Source: Stenotrophomonas maltophilia R551-3 (lineage in GTDB: Bacteria; Pseudomonadota; Gammaproteobacteria; Xanthomonadales; Xanthomonadaceae). Taken from it: a DNA stretch of 64,000 bases. Below the pieces are notes generated by a model, which saw nothing but the letters and a program-made list of their open reading frames with translations, searched no databases and had not been told where the DNA came from. The translations under genes were made by a program, and so were the position numbers. Where the stretch lies: the NCBI RefSeq assembly GCF_000020665.1, contig NC_011071.1:124001-188000 (forward strand), given 5' to 3'. Below, piece by piece: positions 31,032-41,441 of the stretch; position 1 is the stretch's first letter; each line of letters starts with the position of its first letter.

Positions 31032-32728
31032 GTCAGTTCGATCCGGCTGCGCCAGTGGTCGCCTTCGGCGCCCTGCACGAAGGTCCATCCGCCAGGACAG
31101 GCGGCGGCCAGGCTGGCCTCGATATAGCGCGTGCCGGTGCCGCGACCACGGTGTGGGGCGGAACCCCGTGCACTGCGCAGCTCCAGAATCCAGCGCGCGT
31201 TGGTGCGTTGCACGCGCAGGTGGAACGGATGCTTTGCGCAGGCCAGCGCACCTGCGTGGGTCAATGCATTCTCCACCTGGGCATGCAGGATGCCGGGTGG
31301 CAACGACAGCATCGCGTCTTCGCCATCGACCTCCAGCCGCATGCGCTGGTCCAGTGCCATGCCAACGATATCCAGATGGCTGCGACAGAGCGCCAGTTCG
31401 TCCTGCAGGGAAACGCTGCGCCGGTCGCTGCTGTCGCGCAGGCGATCGAACTGGTCGGCCAGTGATTCCACCAGGCGGCTGGCACGCGCTGGTGCCTGTT
31501 CGATCAGTTCCTGCAGGCAGGTCAGGGTATTCATCAGCCAATGTGGCTGGATGCCTCGCTGCAGCAGCTGCAGCGAAAGCCGCGCGCGTTCTTCGCTCAG
31601 CCAGGCGTTGTGCCGGTCCAATGCCTGCAACTGGGCAGCGTGGCGCAGCAGCAGGAACACCATCAGCACCGCCAGCAGCAGGAAATAGGGCCCATCGAGG
31701 AAGGCGCCGCCTGCGACCAGCAGCGCCAGCAGCCCGGCCAACAGCAAGGCCAGGATCGGCCAGCGGTCCTCGGACTCGCAATGCGCGCGTAACAGTGCCC
31801 CCGCCGAGGCGAGCAGGCTCGACAGCAGCACTGCCGCTGATCGTGTATCGAAGCCGGGCAGCGCGACAGCGGCGGCAATGATCACGGCCAGATAGCCAAG
31901 GTAAACGGCCCGCGGCATCGCTACCGCGAAGCGGCGCGCAAGATAGGCCGGCAGCAACGCCGCTGCCGCCACATGCAGGCACAACAGTGCCACCAGGCGT
32001 GGGCCATGCCATGGATAGGGATACCCAAGCAGGGAGCGCCACGCCTCGACCACCGGCAGTGCCAGCCCCACTGCGCCCAGTGCCAGCAGCAGGCGGGCCC
32101 CGGGTGCCTGCGTCTGGCCGCGCAGTACGGTGAGGAAGTACAGGCAGGCCGCCGCCAGTGCACCGGTGGCGAAGGCGGCGATCAACCACGGCAGGATGAT
32201 CTGGCCGTACAGCACGGTCGCGGGTGCGATCAGCACCATCGCATCGGCACCATGCAGATGGAAGTGCTGCCGCTGGCTCGACGCAAGCACGATCAGTTCG
32301 TCGCTGCGGTTGCCCGAAGCAGGAGGCAGCACACGCACAAGGTCGATGCGTCCTGGACGCTCTTCTGCAGCGCTGCGGCCGACCACGCCATTGCTGACCC
32401 ACGGGTTGCCGTTCCAGTACAGCTGGCTGGCGGCACGCAGCGACAGCCGCATCGTGCGGCCATGCACGTCCGCGGTGGTCGGCGCCGGCACCTGCCAGCG
32501 CAGCCAGTAGGGGCCGCGCCAAGCTGCCAGCTCGCGCTGGTCCAGTGGCCGCCAGTGCAGATCCTGCGGCGGTCGCGCGGGCACGGCGCCGGCGGTCCCG
32601 ATGTTCGCAAGCGCCATCTGCGCGCCCGGCACCTGCACCAGCCCAGGTGGCGGCGTCGACACGAGCAGCCAGACAGCCACGGCCGCAAGCAGCACAGCAA
32701 GGACAGCCAGGGTTCGTGGGATCTGCAT
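31019..32728 (-). CDS. LytS/AlgZ-type sensor histidine kinase with 7TM-like sensor region
   Basis: The 569-residue product starts at ATG 32728; ATG 32737 would add three residues. An N-terminal signal-anchor is followed by a periplasmic beta-rich domain (about 35-185), then about seven hydrophobic segments (about 190-375) like 7TMR-DISM receptors. The cytoplasmic part has the His_kinase motif QPHWLMNTL with His396 as the likely phosphorylation site. A short HATPase region follows. The last blocks are degenerate (GRGTGTRYIEASL), as in this kinase class. It overlaps and should pair with the LytTR regulator. The ligand is unknown; the DISM-like sensor suggests a carbohydrate-type or small-molecule signal. 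Confidence 0.82.
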   Translation of the reverse strand: MQIPRTLAVLAVLLAAVAVWLLVSTPPPGLVQVPGAQMALANIGTAGAVPARPPQDLHWRPLDQRELAAWRGPYWLRWQVPAPTTADVHGRTMRLSLRAASQLYWNGNPWVSNGVVGRSAAEERPGRIDLVRVLPPASGNRSDELIVLASSQRQHFHLHGADAMVLIAPATVLYGQIILPWLIAAFATGALAAACLYFLTVLRGQTQAPGARLLLALGAVGLALPVVEAWRSLLGYPYPWHGPRLVALLCLHVAAAALLPAYLARRFAVAMPRAVYLGYLAVIIAAAVALPGFDTRSAAVLLSSLLASAGALLRAHCESEDRWPILALLLAGLLALLVAGGAFLDGPYFLLLAVLMVFLLLRHAAQLQALDRHNAWLSEERARLSLQLLQRGIQPHWLMNTLTCLQELIEQAPARASRLVESLADQFDRLRDSSDRRSVSLQDELALCRSHLDIVGMALDQRMRLEVDGEDAMLSLPPGILHAQVENALTHAGALACAKHPFHLRVQRTNARWILELRSARGSAPHRGRGTGTRYIEASLAAACPGGWTFVQGAEGDHWRSRIELTCAS

Positions 32729-32855
32729 GGAGGCCATCCTATCGGTTGCGTGGAGACAGTGGACGGCCGCCTGGAGACGTTCGGCAGGCGCGCACGCCCC
32801 GTGAGCTGCGGAAGGGCAGACGCTGGTGGCGCACGTCCTTCCATCGGAGCCCGAC

Positions 32856-34367
32856 ATGACCCGCAGCGCCCGCACGCTTCCCTGCAGTTCCCATCGTTGC
32901 CGCACTACCATCGCCACCGCGCTGGCTGCAATCGGCCTGGCGCTGGCCGTGGCCGCCCCCGCACAGGCCAGCCCGGCCGCACTGGCGTTCGAGCCCTACA
33001 CGCTGCAGACCAAAGCACATGGCAGCATCCCTGCCGAAATCGCCGTGCTTGCGGTGCCACGCCGGCACAGCGAGCCGGATGGGCCACGGATGCAGTTGAA
33101 AGTGGTACGCCTGCGTGCAACCGGCGGTAATGGCCGCAGCGCTCCCGTGGTCTACCTGGCCGGTGGCCCGGGTGGCTCCGGCATCGACACCGCGCGTGGC
33201 CCACGCTGGCCGGTGTTCGACCAGGTCCGCCGCGAGGCGGATGTGCTGCTGCTCGACCAGCGTGGCGCCGGCCTGTCCGAACCACCACCGGAATGCCCGC
33301 ACCAGACCCGATTCGATGATGCGCAGCCACTGCAGCGCGATACGGCGCTGGTCGCGCTGCAGGCAACGGCAGCGAAGTGCGTTGCGTTCTGGCGGCAGGC
33401 TGGCGTCGACCTGGGTGCCTACACCACGGCCGAGAGCGCCGCCGATCTCGACGACCTGCGACGCGCACTGGGCGTGCCGAAGATCAGCCTGTGGGGCATG
33501 AGCTACGGCACGCATCTGGCCCTGGCTGCGGTGCGCCTGCACGGTGAAGGTCTCGAGCGCGTGGTGTTGATGGGCACCGAAGGTCCTGATGACACACTGA
33601 AGCTGCCATTGAGCAGCGATGCCGTGCTGCAGGCGCTGGCACAACTGGCGCGCAAGGATGGCTTTGACGATCTCGCAGGATCGGCCACCCGCGTGCTGCA
33701 GGCGCTGCGCGAGCAACCCCGGCAGGGCCGCAGCGGCATGCATGAGAGCCGCCAGGTGACCATCGGCCTGTACGACGCACAGATCGTCATCGCCAACATG
33801 CTGGGGCAACGCATCACCCAGCAATGGCTGCCGCTGGTGCTGCGCGAGGCCGAGCGCGGCAACTACGATCCGCTGGCCGACCTGGTGCTGATCGGGCGGG
33901 CCCAGTTCGCGCAGTTCCCGGCGATGGGGCTGGCGATGGACATCGCCTCAGGACAGAGCCCGCAGCGCCGGGTGCTGGCCGAAGCACAGGCGCGCGAGAG
34001 TCTGTTCGGTGATGGATTGAACTTCCCGTTCCCCGCCATCGGCAACGGCCTGGGCCTGGCCGATCTGGGCGACTCCTTCCGTGGCCCGTTGCGCAGCGAG
34101 GTGCCTGTGCTGTTCATCAGCGGCACGCTGGATGGACGCACGCCACCAGCCAACGCCGATGCACTTCGTCCAGGCTTCCGCAACGGCCGCTCGCTGCTGG
34201 TACGCAACGCCAGCCATCACCACGAGCTGTGGACCGGCAATCCTGCCATCGCCCGCAGCATCGTCGAGTTCCTGGCCGGTCGCACCGTGAGCGATGCCGT
34301 GCTGGACGTGCCGCCGCCGGTGTTCGCCACCAGCAACAGTGGCCTGCTCGGTAGCGGCGGACGCTGA
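32856..34367 (+). CDS. Exported alpha/beta hydrolase with TAP-like C-terminal domain
   Basis: The 503-residue protein starts at ATG 32856 (CGGAG upstream) with a signal peptide ending near PAQAS. The AGGPGGSG oxyanion block (about 107-114), LLDQRGAGLS and the nucleophile elbow WGMSYGTH (Ser216) identify the tripeptidyl/prolyl aminopeptidase-type hydrolase family. The C-terminal region has LFISGTLDGRTPPANA and NASHHHEL, supplying Asp and His of the triad. It is probably a periplasmic peptidase or esterase acting on short peptides. It is divergent from the LytTR kinase operon across about 120 bases. Confidence 0.87.
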   Translation: MTRSARTLPCSSHRCRTTIATALAAIGLALAVAAPAQASPAALAFEPYTLQTKAHGSIPAEIAVLAVPRRHSEPDGPRMQLKVVRLRATGGNGRSAPVVYLAGGPGGSGIDTARGPRWPVFDQVRREADVLLLDQRGAGLSEPPPECPHQTRFDDAQPLQRDTALVALQATAAKCVAFWRQAGVDLGAYTTAESAADLDDLRRALGVPKISLWGMSYGTHLALAAVRLHGEGLERVVLMGTEGPDDTLKLPLSSDAVLQALAQLARKDGFDDLAGSATRVLQALREQPRQGRSGMHESRQVTIGLYDAQIVIANMLGQRITQQWLPLVLREAERGNYDPLADLVLIGRAQFAQFPAMGLAMDIASGQSPQRRVLAEAQARESLFGDGLNFPFPAIGNGLGLADLGDSFRGPLRSEVPVLFISGTLDGRTPPANADALRPGFRNGRSLLVRNASHHHELWTGNPAIARSIVEFLAGRTVSDAVLDVPPPVFATSNSGLLGSGGR

Positions 34368-34432
34368 AGGGAGAGCGCGGCGCGGGGCACCCGACGGGTC
34401 CGGTGCCGTGCTATTTCCTCTACATTGGGGCA

Positions 34433-35593
34433 ATGAAAGACATCATCGCCCCCCTGAGCCGCACGAGCTTGAGCCTTCTTGCGCTGGCCGTGCTTGCGGC
34501 CTGCAGCACCACCGGCACCCGTCCCGAAGCACCGCCAGCACCAATCAAGCCTGCCGCCACCTACGCCAAGGTTGAATGGAGTGCGCTGCCGCCGGTTTCC
34601 GATACCGATCTGCAGGCCGGCTTCGTCGCCTGGCGCAGCAGTTGTGCCAGGTTGAAGAACGACGCGGTCTGGGCCAAGCCCTGCACCACGGCTGCAGCAG
34701 TGAACGACAAGGACCCTGCCGCGATCCGCCAGTTCCTGCAGCGCGACCTCGATGTCTACGCGCTGCGTGCCGGGGGGCACCAGGCTGATGGGCTGATCAC
34801 CGGCTACTACGAGCCGATCTACCCCGGCAGCCTGACCCGAACCGACAAGGCCACCGTGCCGGTGTACGGCACGCCAGATGACCTGATCGTGGTGCAGCTG
34901 GACAGCGTCTACCCGGAACTGAAGGGCAAGCGCCTGCGCGGGCGCGTCGAAGGCAAGGTGCTCAAGCCCTATGACGACGCCGGTACCATCGCGGCCAAGG
35001 GCGCCAAGGCCCCGGTGCTGGCCTGGCTGACCGATCCGATGGACCTGCAGTTGCTGCAGATCCAGGGCTCGGGCCGGGTGCGCCTGGCCGATGGCAAGCA
35101 GGTGCGGCTGGCCTATGCCGAACAGAACGGCCACCCGTACCGCGCGATCGGCCGCTGGCTGGTGGACCAGGGCCAGCTGAAGAAGGAAGACGTGACCATG
35201 GATGCGATCCGCGCATGGGCCAGGGCCAACCCTTCCCGCGTGCCGGAACTGCTGCGCAGCAATCCCAGCTACGTGTTCTTCGTGCGCAACCCGGACAGCC
35301 CGGAAGGCCCCCGCGGTTCACTGAACGTGCCGCTCACCGCCGGCTACAGCGTGGCGGTGGACCGTACCGTGGTACCGCTGGGCAGCCTGTTGTGGCTGTC
35401 CACCACGCGTCCGGATGGCAGCCCGGTGGTACGCCCGGTGGCCGCGCAGGACACCGGCGGTGCCATTGCCGGCGAAGTACGCGCGGACCTGTACTGGGGC
35501 AGCGGCGACGCCGCAGGCAAGCTGGCCGGTGACATGAAGCAGAAGGGCAACATCTGGATGCTGTGGCCGAAGGGCTCCCCCTTGCCGAAGTAG
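34433..35593 (+). CDS. mltA: Membrane-bound lytic murein transglycosylase A
   Basis: A 386-residue lipoprotein (lipobox LAAC after a short signal) that cleaves peptidoglycan glycan strands to anhydromuropeptides at the outer membrane. The MltA barrel domain covers about 105-270 (GYYEPIYPGS, IQGSGRVRLADG). The C-terminal 3D domain carries the proposed catalytic Asp340 in AAQDTGGAI. ATG 34433 sits 7 bases after a TACATT -10-like element (34421-34426), suggesting a very short leader. An inverted repeat GGCACC/GGTGCC (34386-34407) precedes it. Confidence 0.95.
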   Translation: MKDIIAPLSRTSLSLLALAVLAACSTTGTRPEAPPAPIKPAATYAKVEWSALPPVSDTDLQAGFVAWRSSCARLKNDAVWAKPCTTAAAVNDKDPAAIRQFLQRDLDVYALRAGGHQADGLITGYYEPIYPGSLTRTDKATVPVYGTPDDLIVVQLDSVYPELKGKRLRGRVEGKVLKPYDDAGTIAAKGAKAPVLAWLTDPMDLQLLQIQGSGRVRLADGKQVRLAYAEQNGHPYRAIGRWLVDQGQLKKEDVTMDAIRAWARANPSRVPELLRSNPSYVFFVRNPDSPEGPRGSLNVPLTAGYSVAVDRTVVPLGSLLWLSTTRPDGSPVVRPVAAQDTGGAIAGEVRADLYWGSGDAAGKLAGDMKQKGNIWMLWPKGSPLPK

Positions 35594-35600
35594 GTTGGCA

Positions 35601-35639
35601 GGGGTCAGACCCCTTCCAGCAGGAAAGGGATCTGACCCC
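35601..35639. repeat. GGGGTC...GACCCC palindromic repeat, copy 2
   Basis: GGGGTCAGA (35601-35609) pairs with TCTGACCCC (35631-35639), and the inner CCCTT/AAAGGG bases extend the stem. It begins 8 bases after the mltA stop and could also act as its transcription end. Confidence 0.8.
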
Positions 35640-35701
35640 GAATGCCTGATAATGGCGCCATTCCGAACTTTCCGGTCGCACCTGCGGCCAGGACCAATGC
35701 A

Positions 35702-36004
35702 ATGAAATACGCAAAACCCAACGCAAAGACCAACAGCAAGAAGTACTACAAGCACTGGGCCGAATCGAGCCTGGGCAAGGGCAACGTGCTGATGGAAGCC
35801 CGTGGTGAAAAGATCGTGCGCCAGGTGGAGATCTACGGGGCCAAGGTGGTCTGGGCCGATGAAACCGGGCAGAGCGATGACCGCTTCGTGCTGGCGGACC
35901 AGCCGGTGTCGTTCATGGATTTTGATGAAGACGACGAAATCAGCGCGCGCGAATTCGAAAGCGCCTGGAAGAAGGCCCGCGAGGCGACCGGCTACCCGGT
36001 GTAA
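35702..36004 (+). CDS. Small acidic protein with EF-hand-like loop (hypothetical)
   Basis: I do not recognise a named family. From ATG 35702 the product is 100 residues; an ATG at 35642 would add 20 residues but lies against TGATAAT, which looks like a -10 element. The N-terminus is Lys/Asn/Tyr-rich (MKYAKPNAKTNSKKYYKHW), the middle predicts beta-strands, and the C-terminus is acidic. Residues 73-85 (DFDEDDEISAREF) follow the EF-hand loop spacing D-x-D-x-D-x-x-I-x-x-x-E-F except that the usual Gly at position 6 is Asp. No signal peptide is seen. It stands alone between mltA and a TonB receptor. Confidence 0.7.
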   Translation: MKYAKPNAKTNSKKYYKHWAESSLGKGNVLMEARGEKIVRQVEIYGAKVVWADETGQSDDRFVLADQPVSFMDFDEDDEISAREFESAWKKAREATGYPV

Positions 36005-36039
36005 CGAAGGGCGGGTCCCGCTGGATGGCTGGCAGATTT

Positions 36040-36062
36040 GAAATGTTATAAAGTTTCATTTT
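36040..36062 (+). promoter_or_regulatory. Zur-like operator before TonB receptor
   Basis: GAAATGTTATA (36040-36050) equals one complete half of the gammaproteobacterial Zur box (GAAATGTTATA-N-TATAACATTTC). The right half is degenerate (about 6 of 11 positions). The site is 22 bases before the receptor start codon in an AT-rich pocket. Confidence 0.5.
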
Positions 36063-36083
36063 CTGCCTCCTGCCGTCCTCCCC

Positions 36084-38129
36084 ATGAAGACCTCCACGCT
36101 GGTGGCCGCCCTCGCGGCCGCGCCGTTCGCCCCTGAAGCACTCGCACAGTCGGCGGATGCCGCGCTCACCCTGGGCAAGGTCGATGTGCACCAGCACGGC
36201 GAAGGCCAGCTGAGCGCGCACCAGGTACTGACTTCGGTGGACGTGCTGGGCGCAGACCAGATCGAAGACCGCAACGTCTCCCACAGCTGGGAGCTGCTGG
36301 GGCAGATGCCGGGCATCCAGCTGACCGAAACCCGGCAGGGTGCCGAATCGGGCAAGGTCAGCTTCCGGGCTTTCAACGGCGAGGGCTACCTCAATGCCAT
36401 CAAGACGCTGATCGATGGCATCCCCAGCAACGTCAACAGCGGCAACCAGCGCTACATCGACATGCTGTTCCCGCTGGAAATCAGCTACATCGAAGTGGTA
36501 CGTGGTACCAACGACCCGCGCTACGGCCTGCACAACATCGGCGGCAACGTGAACTTCGGTACGCGCCAGGGTGGCAACTACACCGATGCACGGCTGGCCT
36601 ACGGCAGCTACAACACCCGTGATGCGCAGCTGGCGGTGGGCCGCGAAGCCAATGGCGTCGCGCAGAACTACTTCGTTGGTACCCAGGCCAGCGATGGCTA
36701 TCGCGACCATGACACCTCCAGGAAGTACTCGCTGGGCGGCAAATGGTTCCTCGGCACGCTGGACGATGGGCTGCGCGTGGGCCTGACCGCGCGCGCCTAC
36801 CACCACGAAGCCGACGAGCCCGGCTTCATGACCGTCGAGGAAATGCGTACGCATCGACGTGGCAGCGACCTGCGCAACGGCAACGATGGTGATGACCGCG
36901 ACATGCGCCAGATTGCCGCGCACCTGGATATGAAACTGTCCGAGAGGCTCACCTTCGGCACGCGGCTCTATTACAACCGCTACGAAGACGACCGCCGCGT
37001 GACCTTCAGCGACCTGCCCACCGGCAACCTGCCGCGCCAGCGCCGCGTGTGGGATGAGCGGCAGAATGGCCTGCTCAGCACGGTCACCTGGCAGGCCAGC
37101 CCCGCGCTTACTGTCGAGGGCGGCCTGAACTACGAGCAGCAGGACAACAGCTACATCCGCGAGCGCTACGCCTACGCCGAACCCACCGACTTCAGCCGTG
37201 CCCCGGCACGGGTGCAGAACAACGACCGCCACAGCTTCGACAATTGGGGCGCCTACGTGCAGGCCATCTACCAGCCCGTCGAGGCGTGGAAGATCGTGCC
37301 GGCCTACCGTGTGGACCGCTTCAGTGGCCGTACCCACCTGATGAACGGCCTCAGCGCTCGGCTGCAGGATTACGGCAGCATCGGCCAGCCCAAACTGAGC
37401 GTCATCCACAGCCTGGGCGAGAACACCCACGTATACGCAAACTGGGGCCGCACCTTCCAGGTGCTCACTGGATCCACCGCGCCGGCTTACCTCGCCCCGG
37501 GCCAGGCGCGGATGCGTCCGTCCACCAACACCGGCATGGAGCTGGGCCTGAAGTTCCAGCCGTTCGCGGGCAGCCAGGCGCGCCTGGCGGTGTGGCAGCA
37601 GGACGCGGAAAACGAGGTATCCAACATGCCGGCCACCGGTACGACGGTCACCTTGGGCAAGACCCGTCGACGCGGCGTGGATGCGCAGTTGAGCCTGCAG
37701 CTGGGCGACGACTGGACGGTCTGGGCGTCGCACGCCTACCAGGAAGCGAAGATCACCCGCGACGACCGCGATGCCAGCATGTCCCTGCGGGGCCGCGAAG
37801 TGGCCGCCACCCCGCGCCACATCAGCAACCTGGGTGTGGACTACCACGCCAGCGATGCCTTGCGCCTGGGCCTGCAGGCGCGTGCACAGGGCGATTACTA
37901 CCTGGAAGAGCGCAACGTGGCCGGCAAGTTCGGTGGTTTCGCCGTGCTCGACCTGAGCGCCGCCTACCAGATCACCCCGCGCTGGAGCGTGGACCTGCAG
38001 CTGAAGAACGTTACCGGACGCCAGTACGCCTACGCCTGGTACGACAGCTTCTTCTGGGACAGCGCCCGCCCGATGTTTTCGCCGGCCCCGGGCCGTAGCG
38101 TGTTCGTCGGCCTCAACATGAAGCTGTGA
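36084..38129 (+). CDS. TonB-dependent outer membrane receptor, possibly zinc-regulated
   Basis: The 681-residue protein begins with a signal peptide (cut near ALAQ). The plug domain covers about 45-160, with VDVLGADQIEDRN, LIDGIPSNVNSG and EVVRGTNDPRYGLHNIGGNVNF. A 22-stranded barrel follows, ending in NMKL rather than the usual terminal Phe or Trp. The mature N-terminus has a His-containing stretch (KVDVHQHGEGQ) in place of a clear TonB box. Such receptors import siderophores or metal complexes using TonB energy. The upstream Zur-like box suggests zinc or another divalent metal, but substrate is inference. A long signalling extension is absent. Confidence 0.87.
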   Translation: MKTSTLVAALAAAPFAPEALAQSADAALTLGKVDVHQHGEGQLSAHQVLTSVDVLGADQIEDRNVSHSWELLGQMPGIQLTETRQGAESGKVSFRAFNGEGYLNAIKTLIDGIPSNVNSGNQRYIDMLFPLEISYIEVVRGTNDPRYGLHNIGGNVNFGTRQGGNYTDARLAYGSYNTRDAQLAVGREANGVAQNYFVGTQASDGYRDHDTSRKYSLGGKWFLGTLDDGLRVGLTARAYHHEADEPGFMTVEEMRTHRRGSDLRNGNDGDDRDMRQIAAHLDMKLSERLTFGTRLYYNRYEDDRRVTFSDLPTGNLPRQRRVWDERQNGLLSTVTWQASPALTVEGGLNYEQQDNSYIRERYAYAEPTDFSRAPARVQNNDRHSFDNWGAYVQAIYQPVEAWKIVPAYRVDRFSGRTHLMNGLSARLQDYGSIGQPKLSVIHSLGENTHVYANWGRTFQVLTGSTAPAYLAPGQARMRPSTNTGMELGLKFQPFAGSQARLAVWQQDAENEVSNMPATGTTVTLGKTRRRGVDAQLSLQLGDDWTVWASHAYQEAKITRDDRDASMSLRGREVAATPRHISNLGVDYHASDALRLGLQARAQGDYYLEERNVAGKFGGFAVLDLSAAYQITPRWSVDLQLKNVTGRQYAYAWYDSFFWDSARPMFSPAPGRSVFVGLNMKL

Positions 38130-38175
38130 CCCGCCTACGTATCTGGTAGTGGGCGAACTTGCTCGCCCTGCGGCA

Positions 38176-38215
38176 GGGGTCAGGCCCCTTTCCTGATAGA
38201 AAGAGCCGCGACCCC
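38176..38215. repeat. GGGGTC...GACCCC palindromic repeat, copy 3
   Basis: A diverged member: GGGGTCAGGCCCCTTTCC, a 6-base loop, then GAAAGAGCCGCGACCCC-like right arm (38197-38215). It lies between the TonB receptor and ntrB. Confidence 0.65.
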
Positions 38216-38227
38216 AAACCCGCGTTT

Positions 38228-38244
38228 TGCACTACATTGGTGCA
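38228..38244 (+). promoter_or_regulatory. NtrC-like operator abutting the ntrB start
   Basis: TGCACTACATTGGTGCA matches the NtrC consensus palindrome TGCACCAAAATGGTGCA in both outer arms. It ends on the base before the ntrB ATG (38245) and contains TACATT (38232-38237), a plausible -10 element, so bound NtrC would be expected to repress ntrBC. Confidence 0.7.
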
Positions 38245-39298
38245 ATGTCCGACCCCGCACCGCCGCCATCCCTCGACGCCCTGGGCACGCCGCTGGCCTG
38301 GGCCGGGGCTGATGGCCGCATCATCGGCTGCAACCCGGCCTTCGCGCGTTGGCTGGGTGTCAGCATCCGCCGCCTGCTTGGCCAGCCGCTGGCCGCGCTG
38401 GAAGTGCAGGGCGAGGCGCTGGCCCATTTCCTGGCCCGCGATGAGCGCGACAGTCTGCGCCTGAACCGGCTGGCCCTGGCGGTGCCGGGCGAGGCACCAC
38501 GCTTCGCCGAGGGCTGGATGAGCCGCCGCGACGATGGTGGCTGGTTGCTGGAGGCGCACCCGGTCGATGAGTTCCCCGGGCTCGACCCGACCCAGGCCCT
38601 GCCCAGCGCGCTCAGTGCAGCGCTGAAGGGGCTGGCCCATGAGCTGCGCAATCCGCTGGCCGGGCTGAAGGGCGCGGCCCAGCTGCTGGCCCGGCGCGCG
38701 GCCCAGCGCGACGCCAGCGAACGCGAGCTGATCGAGCTGATCGGTTCGGAGATCGAGCGCCTCAACGGCCTGCTCGACCAGCTGCTGTCACCGGCCCCGG
38801 CCGCGCCGCACGCCGAACTGAACATCCACGCCGCGCTGGAACGCGTGCTGCGCCTGGCCGAGAACGAGGCCGGCTGGGCGGTACGCCTGCAGCGCGACTA
38901 CGACCCCAGTATTCCCGAATTCCATGGCGACGCCGACCGCCTCACCCAGGCAGTGTGGAACCTGGTGCGCAACGCGATCCAGGCCGGCGCCGGCAACATC
39001 ACCCTGCGTACCCGCGTAGAACACGGCGTACGCATCGCCGAGCAGTTGCATACGCTGGCGCTTCGCCTCGAAATCGCCGACGACGGCCGTGGTGTGCCAG
39101 AGGAACTGGCCGAGCATCTGTTTCTGCCGCTGGTCAGTGGTCGCGCCGAAGGTACTGGCCTGGGCCTGGCGCTGGCGCAGCAGGTCGCGCGCGAACATCG
39201 CGGCACACTGACCTACCGCTCGCGCCCGGGCCATACCGTGTTCACCCTGCTGCTGCCGATCGGCAACGGTGCCGCCCCGGCCGAGGAGGCCCCGCGCG

Positions 39299-39306
<8 letters not shown>
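38245..39306 (+). CDS. ntrB: Nitrogen regulation sensor kinase NR(II)
   Basis: A 353-residue cytosolic kinase/phosphatase that phosphorylates NtrC when PII is uridylylated. An N-terminal PAS-like domain (about 10-115, starting DALGTPLAWAGADGRIIGCN) is followed by the phosphoacceptor His132 in HELRNPLAGLKGAA. The HATPase domain has the N, G1 and G2 boxes (NLVRNAIQAG, DDGRGVPEEL, GTGLGLALAQQ). The start at ATG 38245 follows the NtrC-like palindrome directly, implying a very short or absent leader. It overlaps ntrC by 8 bases. Confidence 0.96.
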
Positions 39307-40747
<1,441 letters not shown>

Positions 40748-40840
40748 ACGGTTCCTGCACGCGATCCTCGCGCCCGCTTGCCGAACCGTTGATCGTTCAT
40801 GGACGATGCCGTCCGTAGTGTCACCTGCAAGGAGTCTTCG

Positions 40841-41410
40841 ATGCGTCTGTCCTTTGCCATCCTGCCGTTGTCCGCCGCCGTGCTGCTGTCTGCCTGTGGC
40901 AGTGCGCCGAAGAAGCCGCAGCCCACACCGCCGCCGCCGACCGTAGTCGGCACCGCCAAACAGGCCGAGGCCAATCTCTCGCCGGCCTCGGCCAGCATCG
41001 TCAGTGGCCGCATCGCGCTGGTGGTGGAGCCCGGTGGCATCCACATCACCGGCCTGATCGGTGGCCTGCAGCCGATGCAGCAGGCCGGCTTCCACATCCA
41101 CGAGCGCGGTGACTGCAGCGCGGTGGATGCCAGCAGCGCCGGCAACCACTTCAACCCCGGTGGCACCGCGCATGGCCGCGCAGGCACCGGCAAGCACCAC
41201 TTGGGCGACATGGACAATCTGCGTGCCGACGCCCAGGGCCGCGCCAACGTCGATATCCACCTCAAGGGGGTTACCCTTGGCGGAGGCGCCGCCACCGATA
41301 TCGCCGGACGTGCACTGGTCGTGCATGCAAATGCCGACGACTATCGCAGCCAGCCCGCCGGCAATGCCGGCGTTCGCATCGCCTGTGGCGTGATCCGGGT
41401 TGTCCGTTGA
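40841..41410 (+). CDS. sodC: Cu/Zn superoxide dismutase lipoprotein (first of tandem pair)
   Basis: The 189-residue product starts at ATG 40841 behind AAGGAG. It has a lipoprotein signal with Cys19 in LLSAC, then a Pro-rich linker. Copper and zinc ligand motifs are present: FHIHERGDC, HFNPGGTAHGR, KHHLGDMDN and LVVHANADDY, with the second disulfide Cys in RIACGVI. It removes superoxide in the envelope. Compared with the neighbour 31 bases downstream, it has a shorter linker and a distinct metal-loop sequence, pointing to an old duplication. Confidence 0.93.
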   Translation: MRLSFAILPLSAAVLLSACGSAPKKPQPTPPPPTVVGTAKQAEANLSPASASIVSGRIALVVEPGGIHITGLIGGLQPMQQAGFHIHERGDCSAVDASSAGNHFNPGGTAHGRAGTGKHHLGDMDNLRADAQGRANVDIHLKGVTLGGGAATDIAGRALVVHANADDYRSQPAGNAGVRIACGVIRVVR

Positions 41411-41441
41411 TCGTTGCCGGCATCATCCAGGGAGAGATTCC

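Noticed and set aside
31032..32522. N-terminal extension of the LytTR regulator by about 500 codons
   Set aside because: It is an alternate frame of the kinase gene. The regulator begins cleanly at MRILIVEDE (31031).
38228..38244. Treating the ntrB palindrome as a simple terminator or SMAG element
   Set aside because: It lacks GTAG and a T-run, its stem is short, and it matches NtrC arms at the correct place; a regulatory site explains it better.
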